From assembly GCA_009801015.1 (NCBI GenBank), contig VHZZ01001501.1, forward strand, positions 44,841 to 96,420: DNA of 51,580 nt. The letters are read 5' to 3'. Source of the stretch: Silene noctiflora. Its lineage: Eukaryota > Streptophyta > Magnoliopsida > Caryophyllales > Caryophyllaceae. A program made the translations under genes and the position numbers. Shown piece after piece: positions 1 to 11,588 of the stretch (within the stretch, counting starts at the first letter, position 1; each line of letters starts with the position of its first letter). The notes under the pieces are model-generated. The model searched no databases. It was not told where the DNA came from and saw only the letters and a list, made by a program, of their open reading frames with translations.

Positions 1-134
1 AGAGGAAAATTTTAGAGAGAGAAGTGGTGAGTTTATTGTCCAAGGGCAAAATCGTAATTCGGAATGAAAACGCCGACTACAATTACTAAAACGTCAACCC
101 CCGCAGTATTGTTTATAAGTAACATTACTAAACT
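1..134. other. left edge, unassigned
   Basis: AT-rich plant DNA with no open frame, repeat boundary or RNA gene that I can recognise. It leads into the TCGGGT-type repeat. Confidence 0.5.
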
Positions 135-625
135 AAACCTAACAAAAATGACTTGATTTGGATACTTGACCCGTACCGAACATATGACTCGAATTTGACC
201 CCAGCCTTAGGACCAGGCAAACGGGTCAATTGGATTAAGGTCAGGTTATTTCGAGTTTTGGTTATTTTCGGGTGGGTTATTATCAAGTTATTTGGGAAAA
301 TAATGATAAGTATGTGATAATAAACATTCGAATTGAATAAGGTTAGGTCAATTGGGGATCTCGAGTTAGATTCAACTTTCAAGTCCTCAATTTGGGTACG
401 AGTCGAATAATTCGGCTTGGGTTTTTGTCAAGTCTATCCCGCCTGAATAGATCATATTCGACCAGAATGTTTATTTTGCGTACTGACCATTATCCTTAAC
501 TAACTTGTTATCAGTGTACACTAAAAACTTACCTGAGCCCGTCCAACTTGACCGAAATCTTGCATACTCAACCCGACCCAACCTAATCCGACTCCACTCG
601 CACCTGATCTGATTGACCCATTCCA
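135..625. repeat. TCGGGT/ACCCGA-rich dispersed repeat (composite, upstream of tRNase Z)
   Basis: Degenerate blocks of GACCCGA/TCGGGTC with a non-simple core reading TTATCAAGTTATTTGGG and, further on, GATAATAAACATT. The same core recurs near 44860, 51260 and, inverted, near 32700. The middle part reads TCGGGT on the plus strand and the outer parts read ACCCGA, so this is probably two or three fused copies. Frames across it on the minus strand are repeat artefacts. Confidence 0.6.
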
Positions 626-685
626 CCGGAACAACAACGAGCATCAATCACAGTTGGCTAATTTGGGGGTTTTTACGCTTTGGCC

Positions 686-721
686 ATGAAGAGCTTCAGC
701 GATTTGAGCATCATCCCTTAA
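686..721 (+). promoter_or_regulatory. possible 11-codon upstream ORF of the tRNase Z gene
   Basis: An ATG at 686 opens a short frame, MKSFSDLSIIP then TAA, which closes 37 bases before the main ATG at 759. If transcription starts upstream of 686, it would lie in the 5' leader and could damp translation. The transcription start is not visible, so this is only a candidate. Confidence 0.25.
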
Positions 722-758
722 ACCCTCGCACACTATAACTTGCTTGGTCACAAAAACA

Positions 759-3700
759 ATGTCCCAAATAACAAGTCTACGCCTCCTAATAAACAATTCT
801 CCACCAAAATTCACACCTTTCTTCTTCAAACCAATCAAACATTTCTATCTACCAACAGTTTTCTCTTCCCTGTCAAAACCCAACAGAAAAAACTTGCATT
901 CTGCAGCTGCAAAACCCTCTATTAATACTAAAAACAAAAGGGGTAACAGTTCTTTAGCTGATAAAATTAATACAGATAAAGGGTCTGAAATGGAGCAAAG
1001 TGGGTTTAATAAACGAAGGGCTGAGGGTAAAGATAAGTCTGATAAACCTAAGAATCTTAAGTTGAAAACTCGAAAGCTTAATCCCGTTAATACTATTTCT
1101 TATGTTCAGGTATATGTAATTTGTGATTTGTGATTTTTTGTTATCTGGGTGTTGTTTTGGTTTGAATGTTTTTTTGGTGGATAAGGCCGTCTTGTACAAT
1201 AATTTGTGTAAAGCGGGTTTTTGGTAACCGCTTTCTCAGTTAGTTAACTGTTTGATTATAAACTGTGGAGCTTTTTTCGTGGGATTGATTGATATATGTT
1301 TTGGGTCATTCGGAAACAGCCTCTTTGAGTTGCTAACAAAAGGGTAAGACTGTGTACATGCGACCCCCCCTACACTGCAATTTGCGGGAGTCATTGCTGC
1401 ACTAGGGTAATGTTGTTGTTGATATATGTTTTAGCTCTGGATGTGATACTTATATACCAGTAGCGGAATCAGGATTGTAATTAGTGGGCAGGAATTTTTA
1501 AGGGAATTGTTAATGCAATAAGGTAAATTAGAAAAAAAAATTGGAAAATTTAACCAAAAGTTTTAAATTTTTGATTGCTTAAGGTGACTGCCCTTGCTAG
1601 CCGCCTTAGTTCCGTGAAGGTTAGATAGAAGTTTTGAGCTTTGTAGTTTCTGTTTGTGAGATTGCATTTGGTAAGTGATTGGGTTGGTTAGTGATCAAGG
1701 ATAGGTTTGAGTTAGAGTTGAAGTGTTGAATGAAGCACTTGAGTTCTTATGTTTTCGAACATTGGATGTTGATTATGAAAGGGCAATGTTAATTCATGAA
1801 GTTTGTAACTTTACAGATTCTGGGTACTGGAATGGATACTCAAGATACATGCCCGTCTGTATTGCTTTTCTTCGACAAGCAGCGATTCATTTTCAATGCT
1901 GGAGAGGTATGGCTTGTGCATAATACTAGGTAAAATGCGAGAAATGTTTGATATACATAACTATACAAAGCTGCCGCACAGTTTTAAAATAAAACATCCT
2001 CTTCCAGTATCATTCATATATAGTTGATAGTCTTGTTAGTGTTGTTACGAGGGCTAGAAATGCAATAAGTTGGGACGTTGCTATTTGCGTCATCCTGAAA
2101 ATGTGAAAGTAATTATATTTCTTGATATTTGCATTGTTCCAGGGTTTGCAACGCTATTGCACAGAGCATAAGATTAAGCTATCAAAGGTAAACACTTGTC
2201 ACTGCCACTTTATTCTTTGAAGTTGTGAATCCCGAAGTGTATGGTCACTCTTAAATTGGATGACTAGTTTGTTGCAATTAAATTGTTACCATACACGTAG
2301 CATTGATTATTGTATTACGGAACACTATCCATTTCAGGATGGTTTTGAATGGGTAGTGTTTGGAGGGAGGTGGTGGTTCAGGAAAAATGAGACCCATGGA
2401 TATCTGTTTCATGCAGAATATTATGGTGTTTAATCCTGTATATTCTTTTCAGATAGATCACATATTTCTTTCTCGAGTCTGCTCGGAAACTGCAGGAGGT
2501 CTCCCAGGTATTGACATTTGCTACTATTCATTATGCAATCAACGTTAGCCGAACGTTATTCAGACATTTACATGAAGGACTATACAGAGGCTCAAAAGAT
2601 GGTTTCATTTTGTATTGCACGCAGGTTTGTTATTGACAATGGCTGGAATAGGGGATGAAGGAATGTGCGTAAGTATTTTCCATGCATCTCGGCGTTGTTG
2701 TTCAATACTTCAGTTTCCTCTTTTAACTCTAAATATAGGATATGTTTTTGATGAGATATAGGTAAACGTGTGGGGGCCTTCAGACCTTAACTACTTGGTG
2801 AATGCAATGAGGGCGTTCATTCCAAGTGCTGCCATGGTTCACACAAAAAGTTTTGGTCCCACACTACAACTTGACGGGCTAGCTGCACTTGATTCTAAGA
2901 AGTTTTCTGGACCCTTTGACCTTATTGATGATGAAGTAGTCAAAATATCAGCCGTTCTCTTGCACCCGAGTCAGAATAATGAACCAGCATCTCATATTGG
3001 TAATGGTGAGCTTGGGCCACCTCTAAAACCCGGTGATATCTCTGTCATCTATGTGTGTGAGTTACCTAAAATTCAAGGGAGGTTCCATCCTGAAAAAGCT
3101 AAGGCTCTTGGATTGAGAGCTGGTCCAAAGTATAGGGATTTGCAAAATAATATATCAGTGAAATCCGATGATCGTGATATTATGGTATAATTAATAAATT
3201 TCTTGTTGTTTTTTTTATTTTATATTTCTGTGTATTGTCTCTTAAGAATTCATTTTCTCGCAGGTACATCCTAGGGATGTGATGGACCCTCCTATTCCTG
3301 GGCCTATAGTTCTTCTTGTTGACTGTCCTACAACGTTGCATTTACAAAGTTTGTTATCTGCGGATTCACTCAATGTGTACTATACAGATTTCTCTGCCAC
3401 TATGTCCGAAACTGCTAAGGCAGTGAATTGTGTAATACATTTAAGTCCGTCATCTATTTCAAATAGCCCTGATTATCAAAAATGGATGAAGAGATTCGGG
3501 CAAGTGCAGCACATTATGGCTGGCCATGAAAAGTGAGTTGCAATTTGACTATGGCCCTTCCCCTGATTTTTGCTTTCTGTTACCATGTGCTATGAGCAAG
3601 TAACCACAACATTACCCCAGATCCTCTATGGCTTCCTTCTGTGGTGGGGTAAGGGTAGATTCGGGGTAAACAGCCATATCCATGTGTTGAATCAGGCACA

Positions 3701-6700
3701 CGGTTTTTCCAGGTGACATAATGAAGATTGTGTCATAAAATACATCCGCACTCCACTAGTTCACGAAACAAGTAGCATAATGAGTTTAGTGTGCTATTCT
3801 GCTTTATTCCATCAAATTCAAAAGATGACAAATAGAGACTTTGACCTATCTAAACTGAAAACTGTGTGCTGAGCAACTGTTTAGAAAAGCCATCTAAAAA
3901 AATTATTTTTCCTTTCCTTCTGTAGGAAAAATGTTGAAATTCCTGTTCTAAAATCAAGTGCCAGGATTGCAGCGAGGCTAAATTACTTGTGTCCTCAATT
4001 TTTTCCTGCTTCAGGGTTTTGGCCGCCTCAGATAGAGAATAATTCATTACACTCCAAGTCTTCAAACGAGGTTTGTATCACATTATGCAATTTCGTCAGT
4101 TGGATTTTCCTATCTTCCACGTGAACACGATTGGTGGCAGTGATGAAGAGTTTAAAATGGTACTGTACTCATTGAATTATCTTTCTTTCAGGAACCTCAA
4201 GCTACCATTTCTGCTGAGAATCTCCTTAAGGTATGAAAATGATATTTACATTCGTAATAGGCAACATGTTCATAGATGAAATCATTATTGTGCTGTTTTG
4301 AGTGTTTTCTATGTCAAATCTCCTGCATAAACTTCGTCTTCTATGATTTGGTTAACTTAACTCGGATTATTGTGCTACCCTTGTGTTGCACTTATTTATT
4401 CTGGTTTTATGCTTACAGAATTCTACCAAGATTCGTGATTTCTATTTATGTATTGTGCTGTCTATGAGGTTCTATCTTCGTTTTCTAGATCATTTATATG
4501 TTGTATAATATAATGTGGTACAGTTCAATTTGCGTCCACATGCGAACCTCGGTTTGGATAGATCTTCAGTTCCCCTTGCAACTGGACCTGCGGAAATTGT
4601 TGATGAGTTACGTGTGGAAATTCCAGAAATTGTAGATGCTGTGCAGCAAGTTAAACAGTTATGGGATCATCCTGGAGAAGCTCAAAATGATGTGTCATCA
4701 GGGGATATGATGGGGGAGCCATGGTTGGATGAGCTAGGGCTTCCAAGTTGTTTAGAAAACGTAACTAGAGAAGATATGGAGATAGTCCTGCTAGGTACGG
4801 GCTCATCCCAGCCCTCCAAGTATAGAAATGTGACCTCTATATTCATCAATCTTTTCTCAAAGGGGAGTTTGCTTTTTGATTGTGGTGAAGGCACTCTAGG
4901 TCAACTAAAAAGACGGTAATGTTATTCGTGCTCCTTTTCCTATATGATACTCTATTTTACTTTGTTTCTTTACCTTTTGGGCTATATTAGTGTCCAACAC
5001 GACGCTGAAGAATATGGGTATGAAACTCTTACCCGATTGTTACCATCGACCCTTCTCCTATAACTGCTACAAGAGCCAAAAAGTGAGGCCTACATGTCAA
5101 AAGTAGAGAAGTACACTATGTACGAGGAATTGAGTATGATGTTTTAACAATTTCTTCGTTTCACTTTCAAAATTGTAGGTATTTAAAATCACAAATTCTC
5201 ATTTGTGACGGACAATATCCGTCACAAGCTTGTGGCGGGTCAAATAAAACTCACTCGGGTAGATAAAGACAAGCCATTTGTGATTCCCTAGGCACTCTTA
5301 CTTTTGTCTTATCTACCCTTGTGAGTGATACTTGACTTGTCACAAGGGAGACTTACTGATTTAAAATTGAGGGCAGAGACCTTGTGTTAAAAGAGTTTGA
5401 GTCATGCCAAACTGGACACTTAGATATCTACCTGTATCGGACGCCATACCAAAGTCCTAGGTCCATAATTGTGTAAATTTGGCTAATTAATGCTGTCTTT
5501 CTCCCTTGAACAGATTTGGTGTAGAAGGTGCCGATGATGCTGTGAGAAATTTAAGGTGTATATGGATTTCTCATATTCATGCTGACCATCATACAGGTCT
5601 AGCTAGAATACTTGCTCTACGACGTGATTTACTGAAGGATGTTCCTCACGAACCTTTGTTAGTAGTTGGGCCAGGGCAGCTAATGAGGTTTTTAAATGCA
5701 TACCAGAGACTTGAGGAGCTAGATATGCAATTTCTGAACTGCAAGTTCACAACGCGTGCTTCTTGGGATTCTTTTGAGAAATCTAACTCGATTTCTGATG
5801 AACCTTCATCGTCAAATTCAAAGAATCCTGTTGATTCCACACTGTTCACTAAAGGAAGCCCAATGCAAAGCTACTGGCAAAAGCCAGGTAGCCCAGTTGA
5901 TAATGCCGTCATCTTTCAGATGTTGAGCAGCTTGAAAAACATTTTGCAGGAAGCAGGTTTAGAGATCTTGATTAGCTTTCCTGTGGTGCACTGTCCACAA
6001 GCATATGGAGTTTCTCTAAAGGCAGCTCAGAGATCCAATAAAACTGGTGACATGATACCGGGGTGGAAGATTGTATACTCTGGGGACACAAGGCCCTGTC
6101 CACAACTCATAGAAGAATCTCAAGGAGCCACTGTTCTGATCCATGAGGTAAACTGTGACAAGTTTTTTTATTCATCTTGTCTATTTTGGTTAACATAATT
6201 TTACTTCTCGTCTTCTCGTGGCATGTCCACGATTGTAGTACATTTCAGATGTGTGACATCATACTAAAAAAGTGTAATTTTGCTCAGTTAGGTTTGGTAA
6301 ATGGGCCAATCATGTTTTATAATGCAGAGGTTGGATCATTTTAGGTTTAGATCTTTTACGGATGTGTTATTATTAGGTCATTTGAGTATCAATTAGTTTG
6401 GGTACGGTTGGGTGCTCATTCAATCGAGTAGACAGTCATTCGAGCGAGTGAATCATTTTGGGCAGCGTAGTAGATACATGTAGGAATAATATTTAACTAT
6501 TCACTAGTCATTTAGGATTTAATACTGGTCAATTCTGATGGTATCGTTTTTGAGCCAGGTCATTTAAGATTGGGTCGAATTTGGTCCAACAGCTGGTATT
6601 GTTGGGTAAATTTGAATTCCGGGATACTTGTTCAGGTCTAAGTTATTCTCATCGCGTCAATTGTATGCTCAAGACAGTTCAATGAAAAAACTGGTTCCCT

Positions 6701-7120
6701 CTCTGCTATCCTGACTCCGAATTATTCTAGCTTTTTCATCTGTTAATTTTTTTTTTCTTTTTTTTCGGGTGTATGGAAGTAACTAGTTTGGTTATACAGG
6801 CAACCTTTGAGGATGGCCTGGCAGAGGAAGCAGTGGCTAGAAACCATAGCACGACGCAGGAAGCTATAGAAGTGGGAGAGGCGGCGGGTGTGTATCGCAT
6901 AATTCTTACACATTTCAGCCAAAGATACCCAAAGATTCCTGTGTTCGGAGATGCACACATGCACAACACTTGTATAGGATTCGACATGATGAGCATTAAC
7001 CTTGCCGACTTGCCTGTTCTCCCTCAGGTTCTTCCTCATCTTAAACTCCTCTTCCGAAATGAAATGGGAGTTGATGAAGCCGAGGATCTTCCTCTTGAGG
7101 AGGTCACTGCAGCCACTTAG
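759..7120 (+). CDS. TRZ4-like: tRNase Z, long form (ELAC2/TRZ4-like), 12 exons
   Basis: This is the endonuclease that removes 3' trailers from precursor tRNAs. I place exons at 759-1109, 1817-1906, 2143-2187, 2453-2507, 2625-2668, 2762-3184, 3264-3532, 3926-4070, 4192-4230, 4524-4915, 5514-6147 and 6800-7120. All junctions are GT-AG and in phase, giving 935 aa, close to Arabidopsis TRZ4. The N-terminal half carries the degenerate metallo-lactamase repeat of long forms (ILGTGMDTQDTCPS, residue 118 on). The catalytic half has the PSKYRN loop (584-589), FDCGEGT (605-611), zinc motif HIHADHH (638-644), Asp809 in SGDTRPC, the HEAT motif (828-831, split by intron 11), NHST (844-847) and HFSQRY (867-872). 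The first 45 residues are rich in Ser, Lys and Phe and nearly free of acid, as in a mitochondrial presequence. The first in-frame ATG is 759; the upstream in-frame TTG at 744 is unlikely to be used. Long-form tRNase Z is near certain; TRZ4 rather than TRZ3 is an inference. Confidence 0.95.
1303..1418 (+). mobile_element. 5'-truncated SINE in tRNase Z intron 1
   Basis: The body starts GGGTCATTCGGAAACAGCC, contains GGGTAAGACTGTGTACATGC, and ends GGGTAATGTTGTTG. This is the 3' part of a common plant SINE type with a TTG tail (TS/Au-like). It is bounded by a perfect 14-bp direct repeat, TTGATATATGTTTT, at 1289-1302 and 1419-1432. The 5' tRNA-like head is missing, as expected of truncated target-primed reverse transcription. 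Confidence 0.85.
1458..1617. mobile_element. hAT-like MITE remnant in tRNase Z intron 1
   Basis: Begins CAGTAGCGGAATCAGGA and ends near GCCCTTGCTAGCCGCC. This matches in inverted fashion the family whose best copy lies at 27919-28092 (GGAGCTAGG...GGCTCCGCCACTG). The interior is AT-rich. I see no clear target duplication, so the ends are approximate. Confidence 0.4.
3601..3690 (-). mobile_element. possible SINE 3' remnant in tRNase Z intron 7
   Basis: On the minus strand it reads through a Pro/Thr-like GC-rich stretch to GGGGTAATGTTGTGG, resembling the 3' end of the SINE in intron 1. It is diverged and shows no target duplication that I could find. Confidence 0.3.
5190..5358. mobile_element. 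Mutator-like MITE with 9-bp target duplication, tRNase Z intron 10
   Basis: A 169-bp element flanked by a perfect 9-bp direct repeat, ATTTAAAAT (5181-5189 and 5359-5367). Its ends are imperfect inverted repeats (CACAAATTCTCATTTGTGAC against CAGTAAGTCTCCCTTGTGAC). A second, inner inverted repeat pairs GGGTAGATAA with TTATCTACCC, so the transcript would fold into a hairpin. A related TATCCGTCAC motif occurs in the element near 36545. Confidence 0.8.
6288..6660 (+). repeat. TCGGGT-type repeat in tRNase Z intron 11
   Basis: Begins near GGTTTGGTAAATGGGCC and carries scattered GGTCATTT, GGGTCGAATTTGG and CAGGTCTAAG. It is a decayed member of the TCGGGT family and explains why this is one of the largest introns of the gene. 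Confidence 0.45.
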
Positions 7121-7447
7121 GAGTACTCATTCGTATTTGTTGGCACTCATCACTTGTTCCTGAATAATTAGGACCTCAACTCACTGGGACGCCTCATACA
7201 AGAATTTATAGACATTCATAGTCACACTGGTATAAAATCTAGGTTACTCTGAAGTATTATGAAGTATGATTCCTGACTGATTACGGTTTCTAAGCTCACC
7301 ATGACCGCATTGGTCATTTCTTTCCCTGACTAAACTGGATATGGACTACGAATAATGAACAAGCCTCCTTTAGTCGCTAATTTTATCACTTATTGCCTTG
7401 TAAATTGTTCTATAGCTTGGAACAGAATGTGATGGCTCGGGTTACTG

Positions 7448-7453
7448 AATAAA
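7448..7453 (+). terminator. poly(A) signal of the tRNase Z gene
   Basis: AATAAA about 330 bases after the stop codon. It is the first canonical signal downstream and implies a 3' end near 7470-7490. Inferred from motif and position only. Confidence 0.45.
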
Positions 7454-7489
7454 AATCTTGCGCTGTCATTTTATCGTCTTTTCCAGACA

Positions 7490-8318
7490 TTAATATGGTT
7501 CTTGTTCGTACCTTTTGAAAGAGCTCCCGCAACTGCTGGGGTACGCGGGTTAGAGGTACACTATCTACACACACGATCTCAGACGAAAAGTTTTGTTGAA
7601 AGTACTGCTATAGCTATACTAGAAAAGCTATTATTGAAAAAACATAGGAATACACATGATTCAGGAGATGTGTTTTCAATTTCTTTGTTAAAATATAAAA
7701 ACAGATTACTTTTCGTCTTATGTCCCCCCTGTCGTTTTTAACCGTTGATGATGCTAGGTCGGGACCGGCTCCGCCCCAAACTAGGGGAAAACTAAACTCT
7801 AGTGAAGGAGCGAGAGACAAGCGACCGCTATTGAAGTAAAGCCAACTCCAGTAGACCTTAGAAAAGGACTTGAATTTAAGGGTTTTAGTTGAGGGTCACA
7901 AGGTTGAAGCATCAACCATGCACCTAAACATTTGCCAGCACATTTGAAAATGTTTGCTTCTTTTCTTGTCGCTCTCATCGTATTATGGGACCGGCCTCCA
8001 TAGGTCTAACATTAATCATGTGCAATCAAAACCGATATACACAATAGAGGTCGCGAGTTTAATGGTTAAGACTTAAGATAGAGATATTATGAAAATAGGT
8101 CCACGATTCAAACCCCGTCTTCGGCTCTCCCTTTATAGTTTACAATCCAATAGTCGATGCTTTATTAAAAATCATTCAGTTTTAGTACGAGACGATGAAC
8201 TTGTTGTAAGACCTCTCGTATAACCCGTAATTCATTTCTACTGAGTATTTCATATCTTTCCTTCTTTTTACTTATTTCAATTTTGTTTTACATATATCTC
8301 ACATAATTTTATGTGAGA
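7490..8318. other. intergenic, no gene recognised
   Basis: Contains a 79-codon open frame at 7502-7741 without a recognisable domain or start context, which I do not call. At 8048-8130 there is a tRNA-like arrangement (GAGTTTAATGGTTAAG, then CGATTCAAACCCC) resembling pol III A and B boxes of a SINE head. It has no acceptor-stem pairing. Confidence 0.4.
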
Positions 8319-8560
8319 CCGTCTCATATGTATCGTACAATATAGAAATAGCATGCATTTTCGACATGGTAACCATTTGTGATTCTCTGTTGGTAGTTGG
8401 TCTGAATCAATGACGGAATTTTGTAACCATTTGACAGCCAAATGCGACAATTTCTGGAAAACAAGTTACCATAAGCTGTAACACTAGCTGGATCATTGTG
8501 TTTATATTTGACCGTAAATAGTAACAAAATCTCGTCTCATTATTTCAAATCAAAATAGTT
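8319..8560. repeat. dispersed repeat (family shared with 49085-49285)
   Basis: Shares with 49121-49225 the blocks TTTGTAACCATTT, CCAAATG, ACAAGTTACCATAAGC, GTAACACTA and later GAAACAAGAATC, in the same order and spacing. It is preceded by GTGAGACCGTCTC, a motif typical of plant MITE ends. Ends are not resolved. Confidence 0.6.
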
Positions 8561-9165
8561 CGTTTGAAACAAGAATCTGAAGTACTCGAAATTATTTTAC
8601 ATGTACGTACACGTACATGACGGTACACCAAATAAAGTCAAGTCTATTAGTTTTTCTCCCACCAATTAGGTAATTTTAGTTAAAAAAACACAATTAATTT
8701 AACAAACGAGGAAATTCCACCAATTTTTGGTTGAATTTTGACAGTAAAAGTTTTGAAGTAAGCATGACAAATTGTCAAATTCAATTGATTTTTACCAACT
8801 TATTAATTTGAGCACACGTTTTAGATTTAGTCTAAAGTCTTCAACGGTAATATTAGAAAAATAAAATAAATAAAAAGGTGACATTTTTCCTTTTTCCATT
8901 TTCCATTTTGTCATGGACTTGACGCTCATGCATGAGATCACGAAAAAGGACAAAAGTAAAAAACATAAAATTAATATCAATGAAAATGAAATGGACATGT
9001 AAAATAAATAACTTTAAACACGTGTCCTTATAGGATCCTTGTATTTATAATATAAGTATATGCTCTAGTAGGAATGTCATTGGCTCGAGGGAGTACCGGA
9101 GAGGTATCTCGTATCTGCGATAATTAACTTTGAAATAGTTTTAACAATCGATCAACTAATATATA
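8561..9165. other. AT-rich intergenic spacer
   Basis: No open frame, RNA gene or repeat boundary that I can support. Contains a small palindrome of repeated ACGTAC/GTACGT around 8600-8625. Confidence 0.4.
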
Positions 9166-9195
9166 CTCCCTCTAATTCTTTCAGTTTATACTATA

Positions 9196-9688
9196 CTAGT
9201 TTTAATCCCGTGTAAAAAATGCACGGATTTACCTTTAATATTCCGTTATACAAATTAAGTTTCAATATATTAAAGGGTTTGATTTAATTTACTGCCAGCA
9301 AAATATGAGTATAAGTTATATAAGTACATTTTTATAAAAAGAATTGAATTTATCTGATAAAAAAAAAATTTAACAACTCATTTAAAGGTGCATATGTTTA
9401 ATGAATATAACATGATTTTAATACTATGATTAGATTAATAAAAAGAGCAAAAAGAATATTATAGTTAGATTATATTTATTAATTATCATGTAATATCATC
9501 AAGGTTCATATGATAATTAATAAATATTAAGATTGAGTGCTAGAAGAATTAATAGTGAAATAAGGAGAGAGGGAAATTAATTTTTTTAAGGAGAAAGTGG
9601 AGTGCTTGAGAAATTAATTCTTTTTTCTCCCTTATTTTCAGGGACCAATCAAAAGCCTCAAAATATTTTGGTTTTTATAGTAAAGGGA
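9196..9688 (-). mobile_element. non-autonomous Helitron-like element, 493 bp
   Basis: Read on the minus strand, the 5' end is TCCCTTTACTATAAAAACC after an A. The 3' end has a hairpin (CCGTGCATTTTTTACACGG) followed by ATTAAAACTAG and a T. TC start, hairpin, CTAG end and A/T insertion without target duplication are the Helitron signature. No Rep/helicase frame is present. It matches 33957-34453 in length and layout. Confidence 0.75.
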
Positions 9689-9730
9689 TGTTGAATATAT
9701 GTAAGGAAGATTTTATTCAAATAGTATAAA

Positions 9731-9790
9731 TTAGTATAGACCCCGTGCAATATATGCACGGTACCTATAGAGTTTTACTTTTCAGTTTAT
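9731..9790 (-). mobile_element. Helitron-like 3' terminus
   Basis: On the minus strand, TACCGTGCATATATTGCACGG forms a hairpin (arms CCGTGCA/TGCACGG), followed by GGTCTATACTAA then T. This is a CTAA-type Helitron 3' end. The matching 5' end to the right was not identified. Confidence 0.55.
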
Positions 9791-10127
9791 TATTTATAGA
9801 ATTTAAATTGACAATTCATTTATTTTTCATGTTTCTCATCATTTTACTTTGATTTGAGAAATAAAAATTTAAATTGTAAGAATTAATGAAATGAGTATTT
9901 TTTTAAAGCTTTTTTTTAACCGATAAATTAATAATGTTATTTTACAAATATTTACTAATAACATATTTTTTAGCCGCAACTTTTTACTATAAAAAGTCAA
10001 TGAATTTTTATTAGAAAGTTCTTTAAAAGAAAAATAATAATTTATTTATTATAAAAAGATCGGAGATAAATTTTTGCAGAATGTGAAATATTGAATATAA
10101 TATGTAAATCTAAAAGATTATATAGGT

Positions 10128-10490
10128 CCTATTTGGTAAACAGTGGATTAATTGCATCATAAACAGATTACAAAAGCAAATTATAAATGACGAATTTTAT
10201 CCGAAGGTTTGACTAACATATTATAATTAGCAGAATTAATTTGAGTGTTTGATAATTGGCAGATTACGATTAGCAGATTGTTATTTTTCTTTGTAAAATG
10301 GAGTAAAATTTCCTATTTTAGAATATGTTGGGGTAAGCAACATATTGTAAATCATCATGTTGACCCCTAATATGCTGTTTCAATATGTTGTTTACCAAAC
10401 AGTAAAATTAGCATATTGATTGGTCAAATATTCTAAAACCCTTGAATATACTAAAAATCGGCCAACATGTCGTTTACCAAACACCCCTAT
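10128..10490. mobile_element. MITE with GTTTGGTAAAC-type ends
   Basis: Starts GGTCCTATTTGGTAAACAG and ends CGTTTACCAAACACCCC, inverted repeats of about 20 bp with a few mismatches. Internal copies of the TTTGGTAAAC/GTTTACCAAAC motif suggest a composite. It lies inside the Helitron cluster. Confidence 0.5.
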
Positions 10491-11053
10491 ATCCAGTTAT
10501 AACCTACAACGTCCCTTTAATTGTATTCACTAAATAAGAAAATTAATAATTATAATGTGTTTCATTATATAATTCTTTTCCTTAAAATTAATCTTTTCAT
10601 CAAATTATATATCATATTAAAGTATAAATAATATAAGACTATAAAATATTAAATATTTTATTGATATTATTATTTGACTTGACACATAGTATTCATACTA
10701 TGTATAAACAAAACTATAAATCGTTTTGATTAATTTCATAACAAAAAAAAAATTAACAGAATTTATAAATTGGAATCATTAGTTTTGTGGTATAAAAAAA
10801 TTTAGGATTTAAACAAAAAAAACATTTCATCACATTATTCAATTCTTTTGGATTAATTTTCAGCTTTGATTTTGTTTTTTTTGCTCGAAACAAAATATAA
10901 TAATGAGAAAAATGAACAGTTAATAAGATATCACTATTATTTTACAGTTCAATTATAGTCAGTTTTTTTGAATAATTTTACATTTCAATATTTTTCCTCA
11001 TCAAAATATAATGACGTGAAATATGAAAAATTAATGAGGTGTTAGTTTAGCAT
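10491..11053. other. AT-rich spacer inside the Helitron cluster
   Basis: Very AT-rich, with no gene or clear boundary. Could be Helitron interior. Confidence 0.4.
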
Positions 11054-11511
11054 GTGGAGAGGGCACAATGGAGGGAAATGATACATGTGGATTTTTAGTC
11101 TTTGATGTTATTTGAAATATTTAATGTTTTTATTTATTTTTTTAAAAATTATTTGCTCTTTTCAGATTTAGTACAAGTTTTTACCAACAACTTTTTATAT
11201 ATTAATACTGGTTTCACTTTTAAGGTATTCCGGACCCTTAAGTTTTACTTCGTTTTTCAAAACCGTTTTATTCTTTATTCTCGATTTAAATTGTAAGTTT
11301 TATAAAAGAAATCCGGACTTAAATTTTAAAACCTATAAGGTTACCTTTACTTTTGTATTATATTTCACTTCCCTTTTGTTTTTCACTTTTCTTTTTATAT
11401 ATTTTCGCATTTTGAGGTGTGCGTTCACCCATTGACAGTTTTAAAGGACGATTCATGTCAGGCGACCTCAAACCATTTTGGGATTAAGGCTCTGTTGTTG
11501 TTGTTGTTGTT
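11054..11511 (+). mobile_element. SINE/retroposon with (TTG)n tail
   Basis: The 3' part (from about 11418) reads GTGTGCGTTCACCC, GGCGACCTCAAACCATTTTG and GGATTAAGGCTCTG, then a (TTG)n tail at 11494-11509. This is the 3' end of TS-type plant SINEs. Near-identical 13-mers, TTAGTTTAGCATG (11042-11054) and TTAATTTAGCATG (11510-11522), could be its target duplication, but the 5' extent is uncertain. Confidence 0.5.
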
Positions 11512-11549
11512 AATTTAGCATGATTAAGTAATACAAAAAATAAAAATTT

Positions 11550-11588
11550 TATAAATACCGCGCATTCAGTGCGCGGGATCTAAACTAG
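11550..11588 (+). mobile_element. Helitron-like 3' terminus
   Basis: Hairpin CCGCGCATTCAGTGCGCGG, then GATCTAAACTAG and T. The element extends leftwards. Its TC 5' end was not located with confidence. Confidence 0.6.

Noticed and set aside
744..758. TTG start for the tRNase Z gene, giving five more residues
   Set aside because: Nuclear plant genes start at ATG, and the ATG at 759 gives a normal presequence.
7502..7741. 79-codon plus-strand frame after the tRNase Z gene
   Set aside because: It starts at a TTG, has no recognisable domain and no splice or promoter support.
8048..8130. tRNA gene candidate
   Set aside because: Box-A- and box-B-like words are present, but no acceptor, D or anticodon stems pair. 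Better read as a SINE head or chance.
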